Positions 32,901 through 42,065 of a stretch of DNA of 64,000 nucleotides are shown piece by piece. The DNA is from Variovorax terrae. GTDB taxonomy: Bacteria > Pseudomonadota > Gammaproteobacteria > Burkholderiales > Burkholderiaceae_C. The DNA lies in the NCBI RefSeq assembly GCF_022809125.1, contig NZ_JALGBI010000001.1:3162001-3226000 (forward strand), in the 5' to 3' direction. How positions within the stretch are numbered: the stretch's first letter is position 1; every line of letters starts with the position of its first letter. Position numbers and translations under genes: made by a program. The notes below the pieces were generated by a model that saw only the letters and a list, made by a program, of their open reading frames with translations, ran no database searches and had not been told where the DNA came from.

Positions 32901-35900
32901 TTCCGCTGACGGTCTTGCCCAGCGATGACATCGCTATGGCAGAAAAGACGACCGTCGGAAGGCCATTGAGCGGGGAGGCCTTCAGAATGATGGGATAGTC
33001 TCCAACGGCCTCCATCCCCCAGGACTCAAGAGGCATGGCATCACCGGCAATTGCCGCGACCAGGGTGTTCCCCGACCGGGTGAGGTAGACCGTCTGCCCC
33101 CGAAAATCAATGGACCAGGTGCAAGCGCCGTACAACTGCTCGATACCACTTGGAAACTCGAAGCCAATGCCGGTTGCAGCCAGTAATCCCGTTGCGCGCT
33201 CGCCCGAAGTGTCCCAACTGGTAGTGACCGTCCCGCTTCCCCACATCGACACGCTGACAGGCATAGAAATGAACTTCGGAATGGTCGTGGCTTGCGTGGC
33301 GTCAGCAAGGTAGGAGCCGGTGGCGCTGGACATCGAGCTGCCGCGCTGAAGGTTGATCTGCCCGAAAACACCCGACTGCACATCGACCGTGACCGTCTGG
33401 AGTGTCACGGATTGGTGGGCCCCGTCCATCTTGGGCTGGATGACGTCGACGATCTGGCCACGCTGGTCATACACCGTGAAAGTCTGCAGGATATTGCTGT
33501 TGACAGTCACGATGCTGCCCAGCGTCATGGTTCTCAAGTTGAGTGTCTGCGACTCGATTTCGAGTGTGGCATTCCCATCCCGGTCATAAACCCAGACTTT
33601 GGTGATGCCGTCTTTGCTGTTGGACCGCCAGACCCTGCCCGCGTTGTCGTAGTCGCTGAATTCCTGTGCTTCTCCGCTGGGCCCTCCTGCCCCAGTGCGT
33701 TTTCCGGTGATCTCGCCGTACGCGTTGTAGATGACAGAGTTCTCTTGGGCCTGGCTCCAGACCGGCATATTCGCAGCGTCGCGCCCCCCCGTGAACCGAG
33801 CCACTTCGCGGTTGGCCGCGTCGTAGCGGATGCTGATCATTTCGCGGCTCATGACGCCATCGGCATCGGTTCGGTCGTACATGCGCGCGGTCAGATTTCC
33901 GACAGCGTCATAGCCAAAGCTGGTCACCTCCCCCTTCGCATTGAAGGTCTTGAGTCGCCGCCCGCCCGCTCCATAGACGTTGCGCGTGATCAAATCGTCT
34001 GTTTCCGAGCCGTTGTCTGTGCCGCGTTCGATTTGCCTCGTCACGTTGTTGAGGCCGTCGTACTCGTAGTCGATCGTGTGGCGCACGGAGGCGCCGGTAT
34101 AGTCGGTGAAGCTTCCCCCCATCTCCCGCAGCTTGCGCCCCAGCGCGTCGTAGCTGACGTCTGACCTCACGCCATTGGCATCCGTCTGGGAGAGCAGATT
34201 CCCCAGACCGTTGTAGGTCTTCGTGATGGTGGATGCGCCGGTCGACGATGTCACGGCCCCATTCGCCGAGTTGACGCTGGCGTAGGCCACCGACAGGCGG
34301 GACTGGCTCAGGACACGGCCATTTCGGTCATAGCCATAGCTGGTGACCCGATCCTCGGAGGAGACGGATAGCTTGGCGGTAACGTTGGCGACAAGGTCGA
34401 CTGCCTGCAAACCGGCCAGGTTTGCGGGGGACAACGCCTGTGCATATTGTCTTTCGGTCAGGACGTTGCCATTGCTGTCACGGCTCCATTGGATGGCATA
34501 GCCCTTCGGATCGATCTGCAGCGTCTTTTGCCCTAGCTTGTCATACCAGGTAAAGGTGGCGTTGCCTTCCGGGCTGACTGTCTTGATGACTTGCCCGTTT
34601 TCGTTGTAGACATATTGAGTCACCAGGGCGCCACCGCCTATCGGGCTTACGCCATACTGGCTAGACGTCGCGTTGTAGCTGCCGTAGGTGACATTGGTCA
34701 CCGTTGACTTGATCAGCCGGTTGTTGGCGTCGTACTCCTGCTGTGTTTCCCGGCAATTGTTGGCGCTGATCGGATTCGGCAGCGCGTCGCTGACCGGCAG
34801 TCCAAGCGCATCTCCATAGACCTTCAGGTTGATGACATTGCCGACGGCGTCATATTTCCATTGAGTCAATGTTCCTACGGCATTGACTTCTGCGATCTTC
34901 CGGTTGTTGACGTCGAACCAGGAGCGCACCCGCGAGCCATTGGCGTCGACTACTGAAATGCAGTTTCCGACGGCGTCATAAGCGCGGGATTCGGTTGGCG
35001 TGACGGTGATCCAGCCGGTGCTCGGCTTATAGACCGACAGGCTTTCTGAGATCTTGGAGATCTGGCGATCCAACGCATCGTAGACAAAGGTCGTGATCCT
35101 CTGCTCAGGCAATCCCTGAGCTTCTGTGCGCCGGATGAGGTTGCCAAAGGTGTCGTAGTCGGAGGCATTCACCACACTGATGGCTTGCCCCACTCCATTG
35201 AGGCTCGTGATGGGGAGCTTCTCTGTGCGCACGCGGCCGGCTTTGTCGAACGTGTAGACCGTCACTCCATTGAGCTTGTTGGTCAAGGAGCTTCTGTCCC
35301 CAAAAGCGTTGTACCCGTAACTCTCCTTGTAGCCCTCGGCGTCGGTGCTGCTGAGCAGGCGATCCAGCTTGTCGTAGATGAACGACGTGGTCGCGTCGCC
35401 CGCGTTGGCGCCTGGCAGCGCTGGGGTGGTCGCTTCGCTGATCGCGCCTGTCAGCGCAGTGGCAAAGTGAACCACTTTCTGGATCTGCCCGAAGACTGTG
35501 TACGATGACTGCGTCACGCCGCCTTCAGGGTCGACCTGAAGCTTGACCCGTCCTAACTGGTCATAGTAGAAGTAGGCACTGTTATTCCTCGCATCCGTGA
35601 GCTTGGTCCGATTGCCCAATGCGTTGTAGGAAGAACGCGTCACGCCCAGCATGGCGTCCGTGACAGAGATCTCGTTTCCAGCCGCGTCGTAGTCTCTGAC
35701 AACTTTGCTTCCTCGTGCATCGGTTGTCACCAGGAGCTGGCCGATCGCGTCATAGCCATAACGGGTTTTCGCCGCGCTCAGCGTTCCGGTGCCTTCCGTC
35801 TGCTCCGCCTTGCGGCCAGCGACGTCGTAGACAAACGTTGTGACATGGTTTCCGGTCGGATCGGCCCCAAGCGCTGCCTTGATTTCGCTCTCCGTCCCTC

Positions 35901-38900
35901 CCACGTTGCCCAGAATCGTCTTCGCGTATTGGGTCGTGGATTCGATTTGACCCAGCGCGTTATAGACCCGGCCTGTCACCGCGCCAGTGGCGTCGACACT
36001 CAGAATTTCCCGATTCAGAGCGTCAAACACGCTCTTGCGCACCCGATCCTGATTGGTATTCGCCGGAACACCCAAAACGCCTTCGCTCACCATTGCTTGG
36101 CGGATCGCCTCAGTCGATGCCGTCGAACTGAGAGCCGCCAGCTTGGTTTCCCCCAATTGCTTGAAGTAGCTGGTAACCTTGATCCGGTTGCCCGCCAAGT
36201 CGTACTGAACCTCGGTAACCGCACCAGTGGCGTCGATGGAGAGAACCTGCCGATTGGCCACATCGTAGGCAAACCTGGCAGTTCTGTTGGCGGGGTCGGT
36301 GTACGCGACAACCCCGCTGGAAGAAGTCGTCTGCAAGGCCGACAGGGTCGTGGCGGTGCTTGAGGTTGTCGTAGCGACAGGAGCAGTGATTGCCTGAGCA
36401 AACAGAACTCTTTGAGTCACATTGCCGACTTTGTCATAGACGTTCTGGGCGACACCGCCCAGAGCATTCACCTCGAAAACCAGGCGGTTGGCTGCATCGA
36501 AATTGAAGAGATAAACCCGGTCGTCGCTGGTGCTGCCAGTGACACTCGACGGGAGAGCACTCCCTGCGACAGGGTTGCTGTACTCGACGCGCTTGATCAG
36601 ATTGCCATTGCCGTCGTAACGGCGCTCGACGACAGCCCCGATTCCATCCGCGGTCCAGGTCAGCCGGTTGGCTTTGTCATAGATGCTGCGTGTTCGATGG
36701 TCGCGGGCAGAGTCGGCGACGGCGGCCACCGCGGTGCTCAGGGCATCTTTGGTCGCCACGGTACCCACCGGAACCGACTTGGCATACGCCATTTCCTCCG
36801 TGATGTTTCCGTTGCCGTCATACGTGCGGGCAACAACGGCGCCCCGACCATCAATTGAGTAGATCGCGCGGTTCAGTTGGTCGTAGACCGTGCGGGTTTC
36901 TTGGTCGTGTGCCGGATCCGCGACGGGGTTGGGCACTGATCCCGCGGTCCATGCCGTGTAGCTGACAGGCTTGGCATAAGCGACTCGCTTGATGACATTA
37001 CCCGAATCATCATAGGTGTACTTGACGACTTCACCTAGGTTATTGATTGTGGCGACCAACCGTCCATCTCTGTCATAGACGTTGTTGATAACCATATTCT
37101 TCGACGTATCCGTCGACAGCCGGGAGTTGATGTCCGAGGCACTCCAGGCGAGATCCAGCCCGGTCAGGCTGATGGGCGCTGCGAACCGCTCCTTCCGGAT
37201 GATCCGGCCTTCCGCGTCATAGGAAGTCTTTTCCACCGCACCGGAAGCACTCACTACATGCGTCAGGCGACCGCTGGCGTCATAGACATAACGCGTGACA
37301 TTGTTGTTCGCATCTCGGGAACTGGTGACGTTGCCTGCCTTGTCATAGGTGTAAGTCCGGCTGATGTTCAAGCCTGCTGGATCTACACGCTCGCTGACTC
37401 GCCGCCCCAGACCGTCGTAGCTGTACTGCGTCACGACGTTGTTCGCGTCGGTGACGGTGAGCATGTTGCCTTCCGCGTCAAAACTGTAGCGGGTGATCAG
37501 ATTCAGTCCGGTGGGGTCCACCGTCCGGCTCGCCAGTTGACCATTCAGGTCGTACGTCAGTACCGTGACGGTTCCGCCGGGGCTCGTCACTTGGATCTGC
37601 CGGCCCTTCGCGTCGTACTGGTAGGTCGTGACCAGATTCAAACCCGATGGGTCTACGGTTCGCGTAAGAATTCGGTTTGCCGCATCGTAGGTAATGGCAA
37701 CGAGATTATTGTTGGCATCCTTGGTCTGAATCAGTCGATTGGCTCGGTCATAGCTGTTGGACGTCGTCGTCAGCGCCGTGGTCGTCGTCTGCAGATTGCC
37801 ATTTCGATCGTAGGTGTACGTGGTGGTATTTCTCCTACCATCAACGACACTTTGAACTTGCCCGTGGCGGTTGTAGGCCGTGGTGATCGTGATGTTTTCC
37901 GGGGTCGTTATGGCGACGGTCCGCGCTGCGCTGTCATAAACGTAGGTCGTCGTTTTCTGCAACGCATCGGTCTGGCGGAGGATCCGGTCAAACGCGTCAT
38001 AGGCAACGGTCCGAGTCGCCCCCGTGGGGTCGACGGTGGTGACGACACGCCCAAGTCGGTCGTATGTGTAGGTGAGGATGTTGGTATTGGCATCCACACT
38101 CTGAATCAACCGACCGAAGCCATCGTAGACCGCTACCGTTGTGGCGCCCAGACCACCGGACACCGCGTCCGCCACCACACTCGTCTTCAACCCTCGTCGG
38201 TCATAGCTGGAAGTCGTGACGCGCGTCCTGGTGGCATCGATGACTTGAGTTCTTTTCTCCTCTTCGCCAAAAGCGTTGTACTGAAAAGAGGTTGTATTGC
38301 CACGCGCATCAATGACACTCGCAGTGGTGCCAGTGGAGGAATAATTGAAGGTGACTCGGCTGTCCAGGGAGCTGTTTTTTACTGCATTGATGGCGGAGGT
38401 CAGCGTCAAATTGACCAACCCGCCAGCCATGCTGCCGGTAAGACCGGTGAGGTTGATCGGGCTTCCATAGCGGACCGTCGCCGTGAGAAGCCCGAGTGCG
38501 TTGTACTCGCACTCTTGAACCTCTCCCAACGCATTGACAGTGTGCGTCAGTTTTCCGGCGGCGTTGTAGAAGAACAGCGTCTTGTTCCCGAGTTGGTCCG
38601 TGGCACTGGTTCGCCGCCCCGCCGCGTCATAGGCGTATGTGACTCCGTACTGCGTCCAGATGGCGTCGATCTGATTTTGCGTCTGATTTCCCGTCAACAA
38701 CGCAGCACCCTCCGGCGTCAGTTCGCCGGTCAAACGGCCGAGAACATCGAAGCGCGTCAGGAAAGCACGGGTGTCTGCAGTATTTGGCGCTACCGTCTTG
38801 GAGGTCAGATTGCCGGCAGCGTCGTAGTCAAAGTTGGTGACGGTACCCTCGGTATTCGTCTGCTGGGACAGGCGATTCAGTACATCATAGGAACGCACAA

Positions 38901-41652
38901 CGACCTGATCCAGGCTGCTGCTTGTTGGCCGCAGGCTCGCCACCGTGGAGGTGACATTGACAGCCACGGTGACTTTGGCCGCATACCGGACGGTTGTTGC
39001 CAAGTTGCCATTGGCGTCGTAGGATCTTTCCGTCAGGTAGCCTTCAGGATCGACTTCGGCAACGGCTTGTCCTTTTCCGTTGTAGAAGCTAACCGTGCGG
39101 GCATCATCCGGGCTGGAGCTCGGAATAAGCTCCGTCAGCGTTCCCGAAGCTCTTTTTGTGGCATTTGTTTGAGAAATATAGGCAATTCGCTCGTTCTGCC
39201 GTCCAGCGTTGTCGTAGCGAAATTCCGTCAGGAACCCTTCCGCGTCCAGTGTTCCCGTCAAGAGGCCATCGTTGTCATAGAAATTTCGAACGAGGCGGTC
39301 CTTGCCGGCAGGGTCCACGACAGGTGTGACGCTCTGGCCAGATGGCGTAGCGCCAAGGCCACTGATATCCACGGTCTTCGCGTAACGCAACACCGCAACC
39401 ACTCGGGAAGCACCGTCGTACTTGAACTCAGTGACGGCGCCTTGGCCATCCACCGATCGAGACACCCGGCCCGCGGCATCGTAGATCCACCATGTCTGGC
39501 TGTCTAACGCTGTGGCATTTGGCCGAACCGACGACAATGACGGAGTCCGCGGGTTGCCATTGGCGTCAACCAGAAGAGTGGCATTGACTGCATTGCTGTA
39601 TGTTTTGGCTCGCGTGACTTGTCCGGCTGCATTGAACGAATACTCAGTGAGCCGCCCCATTCCGTCTACATCGGCGACTTTCCGACCGGCATTGTCGTAG
39701 AGAGTCCAGCTCAGGACGTCCGTGGGGTCCTTGGTCATGACCAGACGATTGTCTGCGTCATAGAAGTACCTGGTCGTTCCCAGATTGGAGGTTACCGAAC
39801 TGCCAGATTGCACACTGGTAAGGCGTCCGGCTTTGTCGTAGGAACGTGTAGTGATCAGTCCGTTCGCCGACGTCACTGTGATCTTGCCACCCGCATCGTC
39901 GTACGAAGTCAGGGTCAGCTGATTCAGGGCATCGGAGACCGACAGCACCCGGCCCATTCCATCGTAGGTAAACGTCGAAATACCAGATTTCGGGTTGATG
40001 GTCTGCAGCAGTTTGCCGAACTGGTCGTAGATGTACTGAGTCGTCGACGCGGTAGCGCCAGCCACTCCATTGCCAGTGGTCGGATCAACCGAGCTATATG
40101 CTGTGACGCTGCTGAGTTGGCCGCGAGCGTCGTATGCCGCGTCCGTGCGAGACATGTACGCCTTGCTCTGCCCGTTTGCCCAAGTGACAAGATCGGCCTC
40201 CAGCGGAACAGCAGTGACCGACAGACCGGAAACAGGGTAAGCACCTCCGCCATAAACGATCGTGCTTGTTCTCTCTCCATAGCTGTTGTAACGATACTCG
40301 GTGACACGGCCCTCCGGGCTGATCACAAACCGCAGCTCGTTCTTCCCCGTCGCATCGTAAACATATCGCGTCGTCGCCGGGATTGACGGCAGCAACGGGC
40401 CAGAGCCGTCTGGGTCGGCAACAAGGTAGACCGTCTCTGTCTGCAGCTGGTTGCGTACATCGAAGGTGCGGGAAATGGTATTGCCGGCCGCATCCCTCTG
40501 GAGAATTTGATTGCCTCTCGCGTCGTACTGCATGTCAACAACGAGGCCAGCACCGTCATTGGTCTGAATCAGGTCTCCGTTCGCGTTGTAAACAAAAGTC
40601 CGAACCTGAGACACACCCTCCACCGCGGGAGACGTGATTTTTGTCAGCTGCCCACTTGCGTCATATTCATAGACACTTTGCAGCCCAAGTGGATCAACTA
40701 TCGTCGTTCGCCGATTGACCGTGTCGTAGTTGTAGCTCGTGACTTGGTTGAGGGCATCACGGACCGTGGCGATCCGATAGTCCGCACCGATCTGGGTATA
40801 GGTGAAGCTGAGTACCGTTCCGTCGCTTTGCGTGACGCTGGCGATTCGTTTGCTGGTTCCGTCGTAGGTGTAGGTGGTGGTGTAGATCTTGCCGTCTGTG
40901 ACGGAATTGTCTCCTGGCGTCAGATCCACCACGACGGAGGTCAGACGGTTGCTGGCGTCATAGGCATAGTGCACACGTGTCGTCGTTGCAGCCGCCGCCC
41001 CGGTTCCCGTCACCGTTCGGATCTGACTCAGGTTTCCCGCCGAATAGTCAAAGTAGACAGTCTCCCCACTTGCACTAGCGATACTGCTGACCGTGCCATT
41101 GGCGTTGTAGGCATATGTCAGGGAGTTTCCCCTAGGGTCCGAACTCGACAACAAGCGCCCGTTCGCTGATGAATAGCTTTCCGTGAGCCCGGTCGATCCG
41201 TCCGTCCAGGTATAGGTCGAAGTCGCATCCACATACCGGATCGTGCGATATGCTCCGGCTCCGTCAGTGCTCTGATAGAGCCCCTGGGAAGCGTCCCACG
41301 TGTACACGGACTTGGCGCCATCACGGTCAATGCGCGTCAGTGAGCTCCCCGCCGTGTTTCGAGTTCCGCTCAGAACCAACGGCTGGCTGAAGAAGCCCGA
41401 AGACCAGTTATCAGCGTTGTCGTCGTTGAAGACGCCAAGGCTGTTGTAGGTACGCAGCGCAACCACGTCCAAGCCGTGGCTGACCAATTTATCATCCACA
41501 TCCTGAAGAACCAGGTTGCCATTGGCAACGTTAACGTAGCTTTTTTCAGCGGCACGCCCCGAAGACGCGTCGCCCAAAACCCCACGCTGCCCCAGAACCT
41601 GCAAGGATGTGAGACTGAGCCCCAGGCTGTTGCCGCTGACAATTGCTACCAT
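26911..41652 (-). CDS. Giant Rhs/YD-repeat polymorphic toxin with lipase-like tip (4913 residues)
   Basis: A single open frame of 14.7 kb starting at ATG 41652 (MVAIVSGNSLGLSL). YD-type repeats (RYDNAGR-, TYDRLGR-like) fill about residues 100-2730 and 3560-4230 and should form the Rhs cocoon. A non-YD middle part (about 2750-3550) includes an aromatic-rich stretch near 3320-3486. LysM lies at about 4252-4305 (YTVREGESLQSIARSVWGDA), followed by an Ala/Gly-rich hydrophobic domain to 4576 with two FDWKGV motifs. After the border AFGNA (4577-4581), encoded at the element junction, comes the tip: an alpha/beta hydrolase with G-Y-S4801-Y-G-S, D4858 in GDPI and H4886 in GAGHF as probable triad. Predicted role: delivery of a membrane-lipid-attacking effector to competitors. 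The last 1006 bases belong to the element. The export route is not evident; no VgrG, PAAR or Sec signal is seen. Confidence 0.9.
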   Translation of the reverse strand: MVAIVSGNSLGLSLTSLQVLGQRGVLGDASSGRAAEKSYVNVANGNLVLQDVDDKLVSHGLDVVALRTYNSLGVFNDDNADNWSSGFFSQPLVLSGTRNTAGSSLTRIDRDGAKSVYTWDASQGLYQSTDGAGAYRTIRYVDATSTYTWTDGSTGLTESYSSANGRLLSSSDPRGNSLTYAYNANGTVSSIASASGETVYFDYSAGNLSQIRTVTGTGAAAATTTRVHYAYDASNRLTSVVVDLTPGDNSVTDGKIYTTTYTYDGTSKRIASVTQSDGTVLSFTYTQIGADYRIATVRDALNQVTSYNYDTVNRRTTIVDPLGLQSVYEYDASGQLTKITSPAVEGVSQVRTFVYNANGDLIQTNDGAGLVVDMQYDARGNQILQRDAAGNTISRTFDVRNQLQTETVYLVADPDGSGPLLPSIPATTRYVYDATGKNELRFVISPEGRVTEYRYNSYGERTSTIVYGGGAYPVSGLSVTAVPLEADLVTWANGQSKAYMSRTDAAYDARGQLSSVTAYSSVDPTTGNGVAGATASTTQYIYDQFGKLLQTINPKSGISTFTYDGMGRVLSVSDALNQLTLTSYDDAGGKITVTSANGLITTRSYDKAGRLTSVQSGSSVTSNLGTTRYFYDADNRLVMTKDPTDVLSWTLYDNAGRKVADVDGMGRLTEYSFNAAGQVTRAKTYSNAVNATLLVDANGNPRTPSLSSVRPNATALDSQTWWIYDAAGRVSRSVDGQGAVTEFKYDGASRVVAVLRYAKTVDISGLGATPSGQSVTPVVDPAGKDRLVRNFYDNDGLLTGTLDAEGFLTEFRYDNAGRQNERIAYISQTNATKRASGTLTELIPSSSPDDARTVSFYNGKGQAVAEVDPEGYLTERSYDANGNLATTVRYAAKVTVAVNVTSTVASLRPTSSSLDQVVVRSYDVLNRLSQQTNTEGTVTNFDYDAAGNLTSKTVAPNTADTRAFLTRFDVLGRLTGELTPEGAALLTGNQTQNQIDAIWTQYGVTYAYDAAGRRTSATDQLGNKTLFFYNAAGKLTHTVNALGEVQECEYNALGLLTATVRYGSPINLTGLTGSMAGGLVNLTLTSAINAVKNSSLDSRVTFNYSSTGTTASVIDARGNTTSFQYNAFGEEEKRTQVIDATRTRVTTSSYDRRGLKTSVVADAVSGGLGATTVAVYDGFGRLIQSVDANTNILTYTYDRLGRVVTTVDPTGATRTVAYDAFDRILRQTDALQKTTTYVYDSAARTVAITTPENITITTAYNRHGQVQSVVDGRRNTTTYTYDRNGNLQTTTTALTTTSNSYDRANRLIQTKDANNNLVAITYDAANRILTRTVDPSGLNLVTTYQYDAKGRQIQVTSPGGTVTVLTYDLNGQLASRTVDPTGLNLITRYSFDAEGNMLTVTDANNVVTQYSYDGLGRRVSERVDPAGLNISRTYTYDKAGNVTSSRDANNNVTRYVYDASGRLTHVVSASGAVEKTSYDAEGRIIRKERFAAPISLTGLDLAWSASDINSRLSTDTSKNMVINNVYDRDGRLVATINNLGEVVKYTYDDSGNVIKRVAYAKPVSYTAWTAGSVPNPVADPAHDQETRTVYDQLNRAIYSIDGRGAVVARTYDGNGNITEEMAYAKSVPVGTVATKDALSTAVAAVADSARDHRTRSIYDKANRLTWTADGIGAVVERRYDGNGNLIKRVEYSNPVAGSALPSSVTGSTSDDRVYLFNFDAANRLVFEVNALGGVAQNVYDKVGNVTQRVLFAQAITAPVATTTSSTATTLSALQTTSSSGVVAYTDPANRTARFAYDVANRQVLSIDATGAVTEVQYDLAGNRIKVTSYFKQLGETKLAALSSTASTEAIRQAMVSEGVLGVPANTNQDRVRKSVFDALNREILSVDATGAVTGRVYNALGQIESTTQYAKTILGNVGGTESEIKAALGADPTGNHVTTFVYDVAGRKAEQTEGTGTLSAAKTRYGYDAIGQLLVTTDARGSKVVRDYDAAGNEISVTDAMLGVTRSSYNALGNRTKLTDARNNSAYFYYDQLGRVKLQVDPEGGVTQSSYTVFGQIQKVVHFATALTGAISEATTPALPGANAGDATTSFIYDKLDRLLSSTDAEGYKESYGYNAFGDRSSLTNKLNGVTVYTFDKAGRVRTEKLPITSLNGVGQAISVVNASDYDTFGNLIRRTEAQGLPEQRITTFVYDALDRQISKISESLSVYKPSTGWITVTPTESRAYDAVGNCISVVDANGSRVRSWFDVNNRKIAEVNAVGTLTQWKYDAVGNVINLKVYGDALGLPVSDALPNPISANNCRETQQEYDANNRLIKSTVTNVTYGSYNATSSQYGVSPIGGGALVTQYVYNENGQVIKTVSPEGNATFTWYDKLGQKTLQIDPKGYAIQWSRDSNGNVLTERQYAQALSPANLAGLQAVDLVANVTAKLSVSSEDRVTSYGYDRNGRVLSQSRLSVAYASVNSANGAVTSSTGASTITKTYNGLGNLLSQTDANGVRSDVSYDALGRKLREMGGSFTDYTGASVRHTIDYEYDGLNNVTRQIERGTDNGSETDDLITRNVYGAGGRRLKTFNAKGEVTSFGYDAVGNLTARMYDRTDADGVMSREMISIRYDAANREVARFTGGRDAANMPVWSQAQENSVIYNAYGEITGKRTGAGGPSGEAQEFSDYDNAGRVWRSNSKDGITKVWVYDRDGNATLEIESQTLNLRTMTLGSIVTVNSNILQTFTVYDQRGQIVDVIQPKMDGAHQSVTLQTVTVDVQSGVFGQINLQRGSSMSSATGSYLADATQATTIPKFISMPVSVSMWGSGTVTTSWDTSGERATGLLAATGIGFEFPSGIEQLYGACTWSIDFRGQTVYLTRSGNTLVAAIAGDAMPLESWGMEAVGDYPIILKASPLNGLPTVVFSAIAMSSLGKTVSGIMTYNFSGRATSALASGNFLMLGDRSTALKPGTRPELYYRPLGSTGGFVQFDPAKITTYGSLESRLSTFGYAAVDGAFVADISSLGGGNYEFRYVGVQPAGEVVRRDTYFLNGGTVSAASSSSDPIYTTDGMVHFRGLRTTAGVAPRKIHVMTRYYMGTNAFTEVGVYTSTSAGCFDVPLGSDPRDIRIEMLDLAGNKLDTLLGSIAPANGVYTNMRFVQFAPTSLVFSNLPASARMEIQYSSTDGKGISGSVSTQGAAASQFTWINGSLAWQADLAGLIPAADQTYAYSLSFIAYDGDGFIVAKGSGNTTLGANASGNTVLSGVTKPNVLTFTPPSSVDATTLKLRYRPKDSANTKMPVYGAPVVLGRNADGTYIFGDGYSAPLLGRNALGEAVYGAVTATPYQKLTGTYTDVTREITEQIPVGQDPVIVGYIPIMGTLYRDIQVSYQVVIGYNWYVYDYQNVIVDYVHWTYWDESVGYYTVYDYTQPIWAKDYSKPLWAPNYNSPIYETRWRTDKEPYTGQIGQDPIYQRDAAGNIVYTTRYETQTRTVIDKVPDTVTVTPEDPSKYIIAYATFDFLEVTATRTASGSFKWDASALANGDYEFSYDLYNAAGRVVSSSNGFFNPRNTAGAVNIDARWMVDGLTNTSSLIHRRQTHNAFGEVDSEIDGNGNVTNLGYNTMGLLTSKQAPLVTNTHANGVKYTERPTTYYYYDRTGQAVAMTDANGNRTAQTFNAAGLVTREWHADGSSKQSAFDIFGQLRIATDEIGRVTLNTYDKNKHLIRADRPVIDGVTGARSFDVYEYDELGQRIAQTNALNFRQRTYYDALGRVSKTTSAQGVSVRYSYQYDSGILGITGAAAGGWKVTQTTDNNDGHATFITMVDAFGRRMWHQDFGGNVYTYTYNFAGLIASQTSVLAGGILGQNIRYSYYGNGYISQIVDSGAGTQSDFEYDNNGNRNYESYRSTAGSGITFQASRTTYDALNRITRVDDSGRYDTSYEYDANGNRIRVVSNYYDALHNVKANQDYYYAYDSMNRFTVTMGKLVGGVVTRGTSGDGVSIEYDSAGQRRRAIYASDGHAENYDYDANGLLTTTTLSTGQRTVRTNDLAGRVIQYQEWNADGTGRSSSSRTWDKDNKLLDDHNDLKNSGTRYSYLNDGTLSGSVTYSADSSATTITTSYGYLWFDDAKQAGIDVQASNGQVNGPWAPGFTRFGYDVNGNLKTAYDPTGRRSFSYYTDAQGHILQRDELMGGTFDQASRTVIGASKNRTQSYYYFDGRRIGNVGNDGVEREDYAQQLARPLDAPSDPDSKYKNFTPVASADFDQNYQPINATYPSSSASSYTVREGESLQSIARSVWGDASLWYLIADANGLQGTQPGVALTANTVLAIPNKVTNIHNTSQTFRPYDAGKAIGDTSPTIPNPPPAGGDDDCGGFGEIIMIVVAVVVVVYAGPQILEYLAKIGAQAAATEAAAAATVTGGSGGAAGAAAYGSAMMAPGALVTATAGAVTGIAASVASQLTGMALGVQKSFDWKGVALSALGGGVAGGLQGAGILADSTALRMAAGNAITQGLAVATGLQQRFDWKGVMASAAQGYMGEYLSKDVMGEQARRLVGNLGGGLAYAAVHGGSVAQALPGIIANAIGNTVADNLRGQTTQRGVLAEGGAFGNALGQGLVGSVSSSPATTFGEDHAQRLAQSNPMNLPIYSANAGPSFSTPYASAAYDQLVQAFDDNTPVAANPDDVIVVAGTGPLTNMRAPLTPASGDRNRPPAGGPGRTMQIPEMDIAGNPTGGTTDVPVPDNVLLPGENVKGNVFFGGAGMDGSYIKDMVRAFNKQGIALTPANRDVYSNGTGLDATVGVQLTRFGELPYVPLLDNVPQVGGSQFNLLGYSYGSNVAAQVAVTYARGGTTVDNLVLIGSPISADYLKTLQAETNIKNVVIVNLNDKGDPITAGMSDASLIGSAFTLKNQMSQGAGHFYYAPDTPAAAVRRDALAQYLYQRGLR
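27917..27924. other. Junction J3: element cargo end joined to the rhs core
   Basis: The core ccaaacgc encodes Ala-Phe-Gly of AFGNA at residues 4577-4579. Right of it is rhs pre-tip coding DNA (cccgccctcagccaac); left of it is element DNA identical to the left side of J2. The reading frame passes through without change. Confidence 0.75.
27925..29668 (-). repeat. 3' core of giant rhs repeated in the displaced HNH fragment
   Basis: Counterpart of 8497-10247. It covers the end of the YD core, the LysM motif and the pre-tip domain. Divergence is concentrated in the Ala-rich part around 28420-28600. Confidence 0.85.
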
Positions 41653-42065
41653 GACTGATCCATTCTGTCGTCCGGATAGGCTCCAAGCCCTTCAAGCCAG
41701 ACATCCCCTTTGGACATCGGCCACCGGTCTCGCCAATACATCCGGGCCTGTTGCTTTTTGTTTAGCAAGAGGCAGCCCACTTGAAGGCGCGTCGGCACGA
41801 GGCCAGGCGGAGCTGTACGACTGCAGGAGCATTTGGTGCACTGCGTGAGCCCGAAAAAATCGAAAAAATACAAACCCGCTAAACATATCCAATCAGCCTT
41901 GGATATATTGCGATATCTGCTTCCAGGGGTGCGCACCGATGCCGACATCGGTGCCATCGCCCCTTCACTTGAGGCTGCATGGTCTGGTCACACGCCGTCA
42001 CCTCACTCGCCTCGATAAATCACCAGATCTTTGAGGTTTTCTTCAATCCTGCAGGGAGATTCGCC
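41653..42065. other. Divergent intergenic region upstream of the giant rhs gene
   Basis: About 410 bases between two divergently transcribed genes, so it should hold both promoters. There is an A/T-rich patch around 41850-41930 and a gatat/atatc inverted repeat near 41900-41920. I cannot identify sigma factor boxes with confidence. A 103-codon minus-strand frame overlaps the rhs start but looks non-coding. Confidence 0.5.

Noticed and set aside
26911-41652. Frameshift or sequencing artefact in the giant gene
   Set aside because: The frame is open for 14.7 kb with continuous YD repeats and coherent domain order; length is genuine although exceptional.
41646-41957. 103-codon minus-strand ORF just upstream of the giant rhs
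   Set aside because: It overlaps the rhs start, has a Cys-rich unstructured composition and no ribosome binding site. It could be a leader peptide, but nothing supports that.
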